The notes: generated from the letters alone by a model not told the origin. Counted from the stretch's first letter, positions 48,680 to 59,303 are shown. The stretch is 64,000 bases of DNA from Torreya grandis (GCA_037957365.1 JARHVA010000348.1:4252501-4316500), one strand, 5' to 3'. Translations and numbers: made by a program.

Positions 48680-50075
48680 CAGTCAAGCATATAAATGTTT
48701 GAGATGCATTATATTCATAGGCTCCTTGAGCTCTTGCCCATCTGGTATAGCTAGCTTGTATGCCCCAAAACCATAATTTATTATAATAATAAAGGTTCCT
48801 ACCCAATTGGCTTCAAGCTTGCATTTATTTTTACACTATGTGTTGGTGTTTTTCTAATTCTCTTTCAGCACCAAATCCCCAACTTCAAATTCTATGGGGA
48901 GAATATGTTTGTTGTAGCTATGGTGTAGCTGATTTAATAAGATCATAAATGGTCTAATCTAGCTTGACTTTTCTCATCCAAGAGCTCCAGCTCTTGTAAT
49001 CTAGCAACTCTATATTCCTCATCATCAATGATATTCTACAAGGAAATTCATAGATAGGGTAATTCAATCTTGATAGGGATAATGGCCTCAGAGCCAAAGA
49101 ATAAGGAGTATGGTGTGCCTCTTATAGGCATGTGGGTATGGCGCAATAAGCCCAAAAAGTTAGGAATAAATGCAAATGTTAATCATTGTCAACATCATTA
49201 AAAATCATCTTCAAAATATTAATAATGGTTTTGTTTGATGCCTCAACTTGGCCATTACCTTGAGGATAAAAGGTCATGGACCTTTTATGCTTAATATGGA
49301 ATTTGGTATAGAGGATTTGATGTCTTTGTTTTTGAATGGTCCACCATTATTAGATATAATAGTGGAGGGAATGCCATAGAGGTAGATGAGGTGATAGTAA
49401 ATGAAATTGAAAATGTACTTGTCTGTTATATAAGTGAGGGGAATGGCCTCTGTCCACTTAGCAAAATATTTTTTAGCAGTTAGGATATGATTGTGGCCAT
49501 CAAGGGAAGTGGGGTCTATTTTTCCTATGAAATCGAGTCCCCACATAGAAAACAACCATGGTGTAGTGATCAATTAGAGTGATAAAGGAGCATGGATCAA
49601 ATCACGATGCCATTGAAAAGCATCACACCTCTTAACATGTTGACAAGCATTTATCTCCATTGTTGGCCATTAATACCCAACTCAAAGGAGTTTATTGGAA
49701 AGGACCATGTTGTTGGTGTGGGGCCCATAACTTCCTTCATGTATATCTTTCAATGCTAATTTGGAATCTCCTAAGGTTAAATAATGAAACAACATTCCAT
49801 CGTAGCCTCTATGATAGAGTGTACTACCAAGTAGGGTATAATAGGTAGTATTGTGAATAAAGGACTTGTATTGGTTTTTTGATAGTTTATCTAAAAGAAT
49901 TTGGTTATGGAGATAGGCATATAGGTCTTGGTACCAATGGGTATCAGGACTAACAATATCACACACCATCTTAGAATCTAACAGTACATGAGTAGGTTGA
50001 AGAAGGTTCTTAATAAGGGACTGATACTCTTTGACACTACTAACCATTGCTAGCATGGACCCAATCATTAGCATT
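48680..50075 (-). pseudogene. Integrase of the Tat-type element
   Basis: The zinc-finger part is open at 49,682-50,074 (DIHEGSYGPH; the later CQHVKRCDAF has lost one Cys). The core is open at 49,274-49,573 with WGLDFIGKIDP (first Asp) and STIISNNGGPF, where the family has SDNG, so the second catalytic Asp is Asn. The C-terminal part near 49,090-49,140 reads RGTPYSLFFGSEAIIPIKIE, and the last domain near 48,690-48,800 ends with YGFGAYKLAIPDG. Frames shift between the three parts. It would be inactive because of the Asp loss as well as the breaks. Confidence 0.88.
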
Positions 50076-50245
50076 ACATTTGTTGATCTATTATTGGCCT
50101 TGGGTATCTGCTCAAACTAAATAGTTTCAAAATGAGGCTTGAGTTTGTCGACCATACTTTTGTAGGGTACAAGCTTCTCATCTTTGGTTTAGTATTAGTT
50201 TGTAGCCTAATTAATGATCAATTGGGAATCTTGATATACCATTAA

Positions 50246-50467
50246 TTATTGAATATTCCACTGTATGGTGAGAGATAGTCCTATAATGAGTGCTTTGTAC
50301 TTAACTATGTTGTTGGTGTAGTGAAATCTAATGTGTAATGCCTTAGGAATGATATGGCCTAGAGGTGTAAAAAACAAGATACCAACTCTAGATCCACGAG
50401 ATGTGTATGAGCCATCAAAGTACAATTTCCACTTTTTGGATTCGATAGTCATTGTCTGTAGGGTCAA
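50246..50467 (-). pseudogene. Second (archaeal-type) RNase H of the Tat-type element
   Basis: Open for 73 codons with KWKLYFDGSYTSRGSRVGIL, a Gly-rich first strand holding the first catalytic Asp, then HYTNNIVKYKALIIGLSL. The family has TNNxAEYEALIxGL; here the catalytic Glu is Lys. Its place between the RT-linked RNase H and integrase defines the Tat/Ogre-type arrangement. Confidence 0.85.
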
Positions 50468-50569
50468 AATTGAATCATTTAGGAAATCTAAGATGAGTGG
50501 TTTGGTATGTAATAAAGTAACTTCAGTGAGTTGATCTACAAGAACTTGCTCATTAATAGCCTTATGATT

Positions 50570-50945
50570 TTAATACTCAACATCAAATTCGATTAACAAC
50601 ATTACCCTCTTAGATATGCAACCCATCATAGTTACCTCAAATAATAAATATTTGAAGATATCAATCTTGGCTATAACAATGGTCTTGTTATTTAACATGC
50701 AGTGACATAGTTTTTGATAAGCAAACACCATTGCTAAACAAGCCTTTTCAATTAGTGTGTAGTTCTTATCATATGATACAAGTGTCATGCTCAAATAATA
50801 AATTACAAGTTCTTTATCCCATTCATAATGCTGACCCAAAAGTGCCCCTAGTGTATTTTCCATTGTAGACACATAAAGGAGTAATGGCCTTCTTGGTGTA
50901 GGTGGCATCAATAATGGTGGGTTGGCCAAATAGGTCTTCAATTAT
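50570..50945 (-). pseudogene. RT-linked RNase H of the Tat-type element
   Basis: Open for 123 codons: YLANPPLLMPP at the end of the RT connection, LLLYVSTMENTLGALLGQ (first strand, with Asp replaced by Thr in the usual LYLxxS/D position) and YNYTLIEKACLAMVFAYQKL-type residues. The end of the domain loses similarity to the family near 50,600. Confidence 0.82.
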
Positions 50946-51485
50946 TCAAAATCTTGGTGACAACTTGTATTCCACTGAAATGTGATGCCTTTCTTCAAAA
51001 GGTGAATAAAAAGATGACATCTATTGGCCAACTATGAAATGAATCAGGGAATGGATTGGACCTTAACCTACAGGCTCAATTTCATATTAGAGGGAGGAGG
51101 CATTTCCATATTAGATTTAACCTTAGCAGGATCAACTTTTATGCCTCTGTGTGATACAATAAACCTTAGTAATTTTTTAGAAGTGACACCAAAAATGCAC
51201 TTCTTAGGGTTGAGGTGCACCTTATATTCACGAAGTATCTCAAATATTCTTCATAGCACTTCAAGATGTATTTCACATGTCTTTGATTTGGATAGGACAT
51301 CATCCATGTAGGCCTCAATAGTATTATGCATCATGTCATGGAAGTTAGCAATCATGACATGTTTATAGGTTACCCTAGCATTCTTCAAGACAAATGACAT
51401 GACTTGATAACAAAATGTCCCCCACAAAGTGGTGAACATTGTTTTGTGTTGGTCCTCAGGTGCAATCTTAATTTGATTATATCCT
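50946..51485 (-). pseudogene. Reverse transcriptase of the Tat-type element, second part
   Basis: Begins right after the nested element, at the position of the GYNQIxIxxEDQxKT segment. It continues with LWGTFCYQVMSFVLKNA and the catalytic YMDD motif at 51,299-51,310, both Asp intact. A single TGA at about 51,250 (probably from CGA) interrupts the frame. The thumb follows with LNPKKCIFGVTSKKLL and HRGIKVDPAKV. It is well preserved compared with other domains in this element. Confidence 0.9.
51481..51485. other. Target-site duplication (left) of the gag-only element
   Basis: ATCCT, identical to 60,766-60,770. Removing the element and one copy of ATCCT brings the two RT parts into register. Confidence 0.95.
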
Positions 51486-51869
51486 TGTTTCTATCGCTAA
51501 TTCGCTTTCTACATTCAAAAGATGAATAAAGAAACTAAAGAAATGGACAAGGCTAGAAGTACCTGGATATAGACTGCGCACCGTAATCCAGACGTTTGTG
51601 GGTACCCCTCTTTGGCTGTGGAGGAATGACACCTGCAAAGAAGAAAACTTGGACAAAAAGGCGTTAGATGGATAGGCGGTGGGTTGCCAAGCGAAAGCTT
51701 GTTCCCAGAAGTATGAGAACTTCCTTAAGGGAGGTCAACCCACTATTTTAATAAAAGATAAATGACTGATAAATGACAGAATGCTAAAATAGACTGAAAT
51801 GATAGCAAACTGAAAGAGAAAAGAAAGCAAAGGCCTACCTGGAAGAAGTTGTCAGCCTGGTTGCAGTCG

Positions 51870-51942
51870 CCGGCGTCGGTGGTCTCACCGGCGTCGGTTG
51901 TCGGGTCTGCTGACGTCGGTGGGGGTAATGACTGGCGTCGGT
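51870..51942. repeat. Cluster of GCGTCGGT/GACGTCGGT motifs in the 3' LTR
   Basis: Four occurrences within about 73 bp: CGGCGTCGGT at 51,871 and 51,889, TGACGTCGGT at 51,911 and TGGCGTCGGT at 51,933. The 5' LTR has the same cluster with one extra GACGTC unit. Confidence 0.85.
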
Positions 51943-52530
51943 CGGGGCAATGGCCTCTAGACGGGTCTGGTCAGGGTCCTGGTCAGGGCTTGGTCTGTGG
52001 ATGGTCCGGGCTTGGTCTGTGGACGGGTCTGGTTTCAGTTGAAGGTCTGTGCAGAGGTCTAGGATAATGGACAAAATGTCGAAAAGGGACAGAGAGATAA
52101 AGGAGGCCAATCAGGGAGATAGGAATCCGGGTCTGTCTGGTTTGGTTAACAGTCTAGTTTGGGGAAAAGAAGTGCTGAGTTTAGTTTAAAAGCAGATAAC
52201 TAGAAAGCATAATGAAAACACAGAGTACTTACTTGTGCCCTGCTGAAGAAAATGGTGTAGGTTGGTGTCCTGTCGCTGGTGATGCCGGATGTGGAGGCCT
52301 ATTGCTGATGGAGAATCCCTGTTGTTCACCTGTAGAAGCTTGCTGTGTACCTGAGGGAGAGAGTCAGATTGATTGGCAGAGAGATCAAGTGAAAGGACGG
52401 ATACAAGGGTCTGATGCAAAGATTCAAGAGTCGGGATGCCCAGAGAGAAACGTAGAGAGCGAAGAGAAGCCAAGAGAGAGGAGATAACGATGAAGAAGCC
52501 GTTATGAAAGGTGCTGACGCCGGCAATATC

Positions 52531-52565
52531 GCCGACGTCGGTCGACGGATCACCGACGTCGGCGG
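52531..52565. promoter_or_regulatory. Pair of CCGACGTCGG palindromes in the 3' LTR
   Basis: GCCGACGTCGGTCGAC and ACCGACGTCGGCGG lie 20 bp apart, about 50 bp upstream of the TATA-like box on the minus strand. The ACGT core is the type bound by plant bZIP factors, so an enhancer role is possible but is inferred. One of the two is changed to GACGTCAG in the 5' LTR. Confidence 0.5.
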
Positions 52566-52884
52566 TTAAAAGGCCGGAGAAAGGCTAAAAATAGCCTTTC
52601 GTCCGTTTCCCAACCGCCGGGTCAAATGAATGCGAGGATGAAACGGTCGACGGGGGTTAAATGAGCGAGAGGAGAGGTTGGAATGGGAGTCTTAGGCATT
52701 CAATGGCCATGTGGGGAATGAAGGGGATCCAAGGAGGGTATCCTAGGGTGGCGAGGTGGCAAGGAGAGGGAAAAATGGACTTATTTAATTAAAAATAGAT
52801 GATTATTTTTAATTAATAAGACCTAGGTAGGTTAGGGATAGTCGAAGTGGCAAGGGACTAAGGGGAGAGAGGAAGACCAAGAGT

Positions 52885-52907
52885 TAGACACTTTTTAGGT
52901 GTCTACA
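52885..52907. other. Terminal inverted repeat/hairpin at the LTR end
   Basis: TTAGACAC-TTTTTAG-GTGTCTA can pair over about seven bases, ending in the terminal ACA. An identical copy is at 60,743-60,765. Confidence 0.7.
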
Positions 52908-52921
52908 TTTGCCCCTTTTTG
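52908..52921 (-). other. Polypurine tract of the gag-only element
   Basis: Minus strand AAAAAGGGGCAAA lies directly upstream of the 3' LTR start TGTAGACACC. Confidence 0.9.
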
Positions 52922-53537
52922 GCTTGTTGGTTGTTCTAGGCGAACTGCAAGACAAAAATAGGAGGTGGTTGCCCCCAGGTGAGGGATGATGTGGATTGCA
53001 CCGAAGTATGGATGAGGTATTCCCCCTCAAAGCGGGAGTCGAGGGAAGGGAACCTGATGTCGGGTGCTGATTTGACAAAAGGTGGATGAGAAAGATGAGA
53101 AGTGAGTGAAAACGCTGCAAAAGTCGTGATTGTGCATATACCATGTCACGGGACAGGTAGGGTCAAATTGTCGCATGTCGAGGGTCAAGGAGTGCCAAAA
53201 TTGAAGTAACTGGGCCCCAGCATTTAGTCGTCTGCTGATCGGGTCACTCAATCTAAGCTGAAGCTCCAACTGGTCATCGTGTTCCAGGTATCCCAGGCTC
53301 AGGAAGTGCTCCCAGAAAACACGAAAATGCCACAAGTAGTAGGGATCAACTGGCTTGCGATCCTATACTTGCGAAAGGTAAAAAAAAGTCTGCAGACAAT
53401 TCTGCTAACCAGCCGTGAGGTAGCACACATGCAAAAACAACCAAGGCAACATTGGCTTGGAAGTAGTCGAAGGTCGAAGGAGATACGCATGATCGCCAAT
53501 GGTCATTGGTCAAGGGGATGGATGGACGAAAGGATGC

Positions 53538-53806
53538 GGCCGAGCTAACCTCAAAAAATGTCAGGTGATCTGAGTGCTGCCTACATAGCCCTGGTGATAG
53601 GGCCTCAGGCCAATGTAGTTCTCCCTAAAAGGGAGGAAGGGTCAAAGACAATGATTGGTCAAAGTCAAAAGTCACAGAAGAGAAGGTGTGTCCATCAAAG
53701 AGACGAACAAATGGGGGTGGTCGAGCTAACCTCAGAGGATGTGTTATCTGAGTGCTGCCTACATAGCCCTGGTCATAGGGCCTCAGACCAATGTAGTTCG
53801 GGCTGC
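53538..53806. repeat. Tandem repeat of about 88 bp at 181-bp spacing, hairpin-forming
   Basis: Units at 53,538-53,626 and 53,719-53,806 both contain CTGAGTGCTGCCTACATAGC and TAGGGCCTCAG. Within each, CTACAT and ATGTAG flank an inner CCCTGG...AGGGCC pairing, so a stem-loop can form; the pairing parts are kept in both units. Confidence 0.8.
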
Positions 53807-54433
53807 GAGGGTCAAAATGGTCGATGATGAGTTTGGTTGAGTGTCGAAATGATGAGGGGGAAGAGATGTTACAGCCTTTTCCAAATGGTGTATTCTGCAA
53901 CATTGGTCGAGAGTCTTTCATCCCTAGCAAGTTTCCATAGTCGTGATGGATGTATGCTAAAAATGAATGGAGGTCTATTTATGCTTCAGCAAGTATTGGT
54001 TTATGCTTAACATAAATTGGGTCGGGTCGGTAGTTTCCATGTGTATTGGTGTCCATAGAAACTATGTGAAATGGACTAGGATGATGTCTGATGCCATGAG
54101 GATGAAAAAAATAGCTTGGTTTGAGTCGACAATTGATGTGGTTAAATGTGACCAAAGTGTAGAGAAAAGGTGAAAGGCAAATTGCTCTTTCATTGACAAG
54201 GACCAAAAAGGAAGCATAGATAGGGGTTATTAGAACCAAAGCCCTGTTCATGCATTACGTCGTTGACCAGTGTTGTGTTAGAACGGTAATCGAATCACTT
54301 TGACATTAAAGTGAGCTCGAAGTCCCCTGAGCAGGTGATAGGAGGTGGATAGGGTAACCCAGTTTAAGAGCAGGAAGAACCTTGCCCCTTTTTATAAGAG
54401 ACCCTGAGACAACTACAAGCCAAGTCCATGACC

Positions 54434-54457
54434 TTTTTTTTTTTTTTTTTTTTTTTT
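54434..54457. repeat. Poly-T run of 24 (poly-A on the element strand)
   Basis: Located about 760 bp downstream of the gag stop in element orientation, next to GATTTTTTGATTTTTGATT-type DNA. Confidence 0.95.
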
Positions 54458-54834
54458 GATTTGATTTTGTGACCTTGGATATGTTTTGACATCTTGATTT
54501 TAATTTTTTTGATTTTTTGATTTTTGATTAGAGTCACGGACAAGGCTGTAGAAGTTCAAGGACTCCCTTTTATTAGGACAAATTATCCATACAACATAAA
54601 AGGGTTATAGGAATTGTTAAGAGGAATAGGGTTGAAAAGAATTAGGACTAAGAGGATGGGGATTGCTCAAGGGACGAGCTCAAGTAAAACGTCAAGTGAT
54701 CGAACACTCGACTAACAATAGAAACGGTCGAAGACACAAGACATAAAAAGGGGTTCAAGGTCTAAGAAGATCCTGGGCCATGCTTGTATGTTATGATAAG
54801 GTCCAAGTCAATTAGGAGCAAACTTGTCCCAATT

Positions 54835-55150
54835 TGCTTCTTCCGAGATTGGTCAGGTGTTGATTGATGGATGTGAAGTTGGTTGACATTGTCGTTGGTT
54901 GGTTGAAAAAGGTTGAATGTTTGGTCGAGAGGTCTGGTTGATTGATATTTGGTTGAAGTTTGGTTGAGACTGGTCAAATAATTGGTCGGGGGTTGGGTCG
55001 ATGGACACTTGGTTGAGATTTAAGATTAAATGAGTGATTGATATGTGGTAGAGACTGGGTTGAAGAGTTGGTCGAGGTTTGGATGAAGGATCAATTCCCC
55101 CAGCGGGTAGGGAGAATGTTTGAAAGATTGGTTAAGGTCGGTTGAGGTTT
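54835..55150. repeat. Low-complexity GGTTGA/GGTCGA-rich stretch
   Basis: Many short words of the form GGTTGA, GGTCGA and TTGGTTG over about 300 bp. No regular period. Confidence 0.7.
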
Positions 55151-55213
55151 AGTGGTCAGATGGATGGTATTAATGTCGAATAAGGGGGTCAAAGGTGGCA
55201 AAGGGACCACAGT

Positions 55214-58177
55214 CTAGCGTGGAGATCCTGATTTAGGTGATGAGGTTGGAGAGGCATGAGTCGGGGCTGATGTTTTGTCGAAGAGGTAGTTAAGAGGGTC
55301 CTTGATGAGAAGGGAATCCTTTTTCTGGTGCTGACGAATGACAGCTTTGAGAGCGCAACAACGCTCAGTGTCATGTCCCAGAATGTGATGACAGTGGCAG
55401 AATTTAGAGTTGTCGAACCAAGATGGCCTTGATCCGAGAGTTGATGAGTGAGGCGGTGTTGAAGGTTTGTTGATAACGTGGTTGAAAAGGGAGGTGTCAT
55501 TCTCCAAACATTGGCGAATGGCAACCTTGAGGGCATGACAATGCTCCGTGTCGTGCCTAGGCGTGCGATGATACGCACAAATGCGAGTGTCATCGAACCA
55601 TGGTGGTTTTGGTCCGAGAGAGTGATATGATCTAAGAGGCGGGAGATTGAGGCGAGAGGACTGCAACAATTGCCATAAGAGGAAGGCATATGAACCTGCT
55701 AACGGGTCAGGATGTTTTATTGCAGTGAGGGTTGGTGACGTTGGTTTGGGAGGTGAAAGAGGCATAGGTCGAGGGTTTGAAGGAGATGTATGTCTGATGG
55801 GTTGAGAGAGTAATAGAGGCAAATTGCCTCTGTGAAGGATGGGAGTGGGAAGCACTCCTATTAAAGTGGACAGATGCGGGCCCAAGATTAAAGGTAATGA
55901 CGAAGGTGGGGGAGGAATCCTCCGATGAGGTCTAGTAGTTTTCGTGTGTTTGGGTCGAGGGCCACCATTGTGTGAGGCGAGGTTAGATGTAGGTTTGGGT
56001 TTGGATGTGGATGGAGGTGAGCGAGATGTAGAAATCTCACACAAAGGGCAAGAGGAAACCGTGACTGGGTCTTCCTCGATTGAAATGGGTGGAGAGACTG
56101 GTTCTTCTCTTGGTGGAGAAGAAATAAGAGAGGGCGGCTCCTCAAGTGGGCAGAGGGCATGGATGATCGTGCCTTCTACTTGTAGTTGAGGAGTAGGCAA
56201 GGTAGGGTCTTCGGATGGGGGTGGGCTTAATGGCGTTGATGTGGTCAAAGCGTCCTCCAGTACAAGGGAGGTAGATGGAGGACTAGTAGGAGAAGAAGGT
56301 TCTTCATCCTTTAATGGAAGAGGTTGGTCAAGGACAAGAGGCAAGATAATGCTAATCGTGTGAATGTCATGGTCTTGAGGGTCATTGGTCGAAGTCTGGA
56401 CGTTGTTTTGAGTAGGCGGATGATTCGGAAATGGTTGTTTGAAAATGTCGATATGTTGGTTAGGTGGGGCGTTCGAGTTATCTAAAATAAGATCCCCCTT
56501 GTCGATCATGTCTTGGACAATGTTTTTGAAAGTTCGGCAGTTGTCGATGTCATGGCCTTGGACGCGATGAAAGGGACAGAAGTCGGCCTCCCTATACCAT
56601 GTAGGGATAGCTTTTGAAGGGTCAAATTGAGGTGGTCGGATTGGAGGGAGATTGAGGACCCCCTGCTTGAGTAGTTTTTCCAAAACAGAAGCGTATGGTT
56701 CTCCAAGTGGAGTGTAAGAACGCTGAATGTACCGTTGTTGGAATTGTTTGGTGATGCTTGGAGATGTCGAAGGTTGAGAGTAATTCGTTGTTGTCGAGGA
56801 TGGTGATCTAACGACCACAGTATTGGCCACTCCTTTGGACTTAGAGTTGGCAGAAGAAGAGGGTCTGGAAGAAGAATGGTCAGTAGATTTTGCGTTGGTA
56901 TTACGCAATTTGACCTTATCTTCTTCAAGGGCGTGGAGTTCAAGCTTTTGAGCCATGATGAAAGCTTCGTCAAAAGTGCGAAATGTCTGAATCCGTAAGG
57001 TAGAAGAGATGTGTCTGGCACATGCTCGAGAGAAGAGCTCGATGAGCTCAGGTTGAGGCAAAGAGAAGGAGAGCTGGTTGATCAGACCTCTCCAACGAGC
57101 GACAAAGTCAACTATTGATTCATCGTCAAATTGCCTGATGGAGTAAAGGTTTGTGATTGAGACTTGTTTGGTGATGTTGATTGAGAAATGGTCAAGAAAT
57201 AGTTGGGCGAGTTGGATAAATGAAAAGATAGAGTGTCTAGCAAGAGAACTATACCAGTCAAGGGCAGGGCCAGAAAGCGACATAGGGAACGTGCGTAAAA
57301 GCAACGCATCGTCATGGGCAATAAGATAACAGGCATGTCTAAATGCCCGTAGATGTTGTTGTGGGTCTTCCTTACTCTGAAAGCGAGTGAATTTAGGAAG
57401 CTCCCAATGGTTAGGGTATGGTCGAATAGGGACGGAAGGATGGATGGGCTCACTGCAAATTTGCTCATATGACAAAGTATTGCTTGAACCGGAAATGGAA
57501 GCTTCGAGACTGGACATTTTATCCATCAGCATCTTGATAAGATCTGCTGACGGATTGGCGGGTTGAGCGCCCCCTAAGTTGTAGGGCGCTTGGAAGAGGC
57601 TAGAGGAGGCGTGCGACATAGTCGGTTGTACAATGTACGGATGACTAGTCGCAGGGGCAGAAGTGGAGGCTAAAGGTGGTTGCATTATGAAGGTCGAAGG
57701 TATAAGTTGACTAGGCACCGCCAAAGGTGGTTGAATGGTGGCACTGGTAGAAAGATAGGTTGGCACGCCTACATTTGTGGGTGCAAGAGTGTGAGGGGTC
57801 GAGACAATCAAGTTCTGATATGATGTAGAACTTGGTTGAATTGCAGGTGGTTGAGGGGGTAATGGAACCCCGATGAAGGTCGGTCTAAAAATAGGCGGGG
57901 AGGCCAAACTTTACGTATTGGCCATGGTTGGGTTAATAGTTGAGGCGAAAGGCTGAGTCATAAAGGGTTGGGTGGCGAATGGTGTGGATGTCGTCGCCAC
58001 GTCACCCGAAAGGTCTCGCGTTGGGTTTCTCGCGAGATAGTTTTGGAGGGTTGCGGCATTGAGGTCCAAGAATCTCTCAAAATCTTGGTCCCCTTCAGGG
58101 ATGATGGGAATTTGAGTCGGGGTCAGGGTCAGGGTCGGTCCTGTAGGAGTTCTTTCAGTCTCCGAGTGGAACTCCAT
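55214..58177 (-). CDS. gag: Gag polyprotein of the gag-only element, one internal stop
   Basis: Gag would form the particle and bind the RNA. One frame of 987 codons runs from ATG at 58,177 (MEFHSETERTP) to the stop at 55,214, with one TAA at 57,911-57,913. Counting from the codon at 57,907 as 1: a Pro/Ser/Thr-rich N part (1-120); the gag domain (about 164-330), with ELPKFTRFQ, RTFPMSLSGPALDWYSSL and a QFDDESIVDFVARWRGL segment; then three fingers C-x2-H-x4-H-x4-C at 444-457, 777-790 and 837-850. Fingers 1 and 2 follow a related helix (YASVLEKLLKQGVLNLPP and YAFLLWQLLQSSRLNLPP), so a module was duplicated. A Pro-rich spacer (480-735) separates them. No protease or pol follows. A single stop could still allow readthrough, or the copy may be dead. 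Confidence 0.9.
57911..57913 (-). other. Internal TAA stop in gag
   Basis: Codon 89 from the ATG at 58,177. The frame is open on both sides and downstream sequence has no nearby ATG, so the second part has no obvious own start. A point change from CAA, GAA or AAA would explain it. Confidence 0.85.
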
Positions 58178-59303
58178 GATAGGACTTGTTAGGGACGGGG
58201 TAGACGGAAGCGGTTGTTGGCTGAAGTGGTTAAGAAGAGAGTCCTGGTTCCAAAAACTGTGTTCTTGCAGTCTTAGAAAACCAGAATGTGGTTTTTGACA
58301 GAGAAGGGATAGGTTGTAGGCTATTGGTTTTGAAAAAAAAGGACAGTGACAGAGACCGACGTCGGTTGAAAAATTGATGTCGGTAAGGAAGATAGCCGAC
58401 GTCGGTCAGGTAACCGATGCCGGTAAGATAGGAAAGCCGACGTCGGTGACAGAACCGATGCCGGTGACTGTGTCTTCCAGAGAACAAAAAGATTTTAAGA
58501 TTCTTTGGAAAAACAATGAAGAAAGCGTCCTCACTCACTCAAACAAACAGATGAGAAGAGAAGAACAGAGAGAGACAGACAAGCCTAAGCGATAAATCCT
58601 AGAAATTAACCTTAGAATCTTGTGGCTTATGCCTTAGATGAATGTTTGGGGACATGGGCTGTCAAGAAGGTCCTAGAAGAAGCAGTCTAGAGCTGGTTTC
58701 AGGTCTTGTTTTAGGTGCTCAAAGTCTGTGTTAGGTCTGGTACGTGGCCTGGTGCTAAGGAGCAAGCTCCCCTCACTTCACGATTCCAGTGGTTAGCTGG
58801 TCTCGCTTAGCCAAGATATACCTCGCCTAGAGTTTATCCTCCGCCAGAGAACGGAGTGGGCTTCCCCCTTGGTGATGAAATCCAAGTAGGGTCACCGAGA
58901 CGGGTAAGGTATCTGCTGGGGGATGAAATCCCAGTTGGGCCTTGTCTCAAGTAAGTTTTATGTTCGTTTTAGTGCATGTGGTCAGGTAGTGTAACATCAA
59001 GTGTCTACGATTTATTCAATATACGGATTTAAGTTACTAGATGTGGACTAAGAAGATGCAAGCACAAGATGAAATAAATGCAAAGTGTTTTAATGCCCAA
59101 GTCGAAATGTGACGTTTGTTATGAAGACAAGTTTGAGAAAGGGTTGAGAGTATGATGTTTAGACTAGTCTAGAAATGCAAGGAAGAAAGATTCATTTTAG
59201 TCCTGCTTATAGTGTCATTTGGAATAGAAGAAAGAGACAAGAAGGAAGGAGCCTAAATGCACCTAAATGAATGAAAGGAAGAGGAACCCGAGGAAGAACC
59301 TAT
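58178..59303 (-). other. Leader of the gag-only element
   Basis: 1.1 kb between PBS and gag ATG. It holds an array of GACGTC-type palindromes (58,355-58,464) and two related segments GATGAAATCCMAG near 58,876 and 58,922 that could form hairpins with flanking C or G runs. This is where packaging and dimer signals normally lie. No frame here is likely to be coding. Confidence 0.7.
58355..58464. repeat. Array of six CCGAyGyCGGT-type palindromic motifs in the leader
   Basis: Motifs at about 58,356 (CCGACGTCGGT), 58,376 (GATGTCGGT), 58,395 (GCCGACGTCGGT), 58,412 (ACCGATGCCGGT), 58,434 (GCCGACGTCGGT) and 58,453 (ACCGATGCCGGT), about 20 bp apart. From 58,395 on, full GACGTC units alternate with GATGCC units. 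The same word family occurs in both LTRs. Confidence 0.9.

Larger units (their letters stand above)
51486..52907 (-). repeat. 3' LTR of the gag-only element
   Basis: 1,422 bp. On the minus strand it starts TGTAGACACC and ends GATAGAAACA. It lacks 18 bp present in the 5' LTR (around 59,751-59,775). It has GACGTC palindromes at about 51,871-51,942 and 52,531-52,565 and a TATA-like CTATTTTTAG at about 52,587-52,596. Most differences from the other LTR are transitions. Confidence 0.95.
52922..55188 (-). other. Non-coding 3' interior of the gag-only element
   Basis: 2.3 kb between the gag stop and the PPT, where pol would be in a complete element. Frames on both strands are short, overlap each other and show no domain. 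It contains a 181-bp-period tandem repeat (53,538-53,806), a 24-bp T run and a stretch of GGTTGA/GGTCGA words, entered separately. Confidence 0.8.

Noticed and set aside
52212..52487. 91-codon plus-strand frame in the 3' LTR with a near-identical copy at 60,070-60,345 in the 5' LTR
   Set aside because: The two are alike only because the LTRs are copies of each other. The frame is antisense to the element, has no known domain and no context.
54434..54457. Poly-T run as evidence of a retroposed, polyadenylated transcript
   Set aside because: It has no target duplication or transcript-like sequence next to it and sits in T-rich DNA inside the gag-only element; simple expansion is enough.
55189..55689. 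166-codon minus-strand frame overlapping the end of gag
   Set aside because: It lies in another frame under the well-supported gag and is explained as a shadow of its Pro- and Ser-rich codons.
56506..57021. 171-codon minus-strand frame inside gag
   Set aside because: Shadow of gag in another frame, without any domain.
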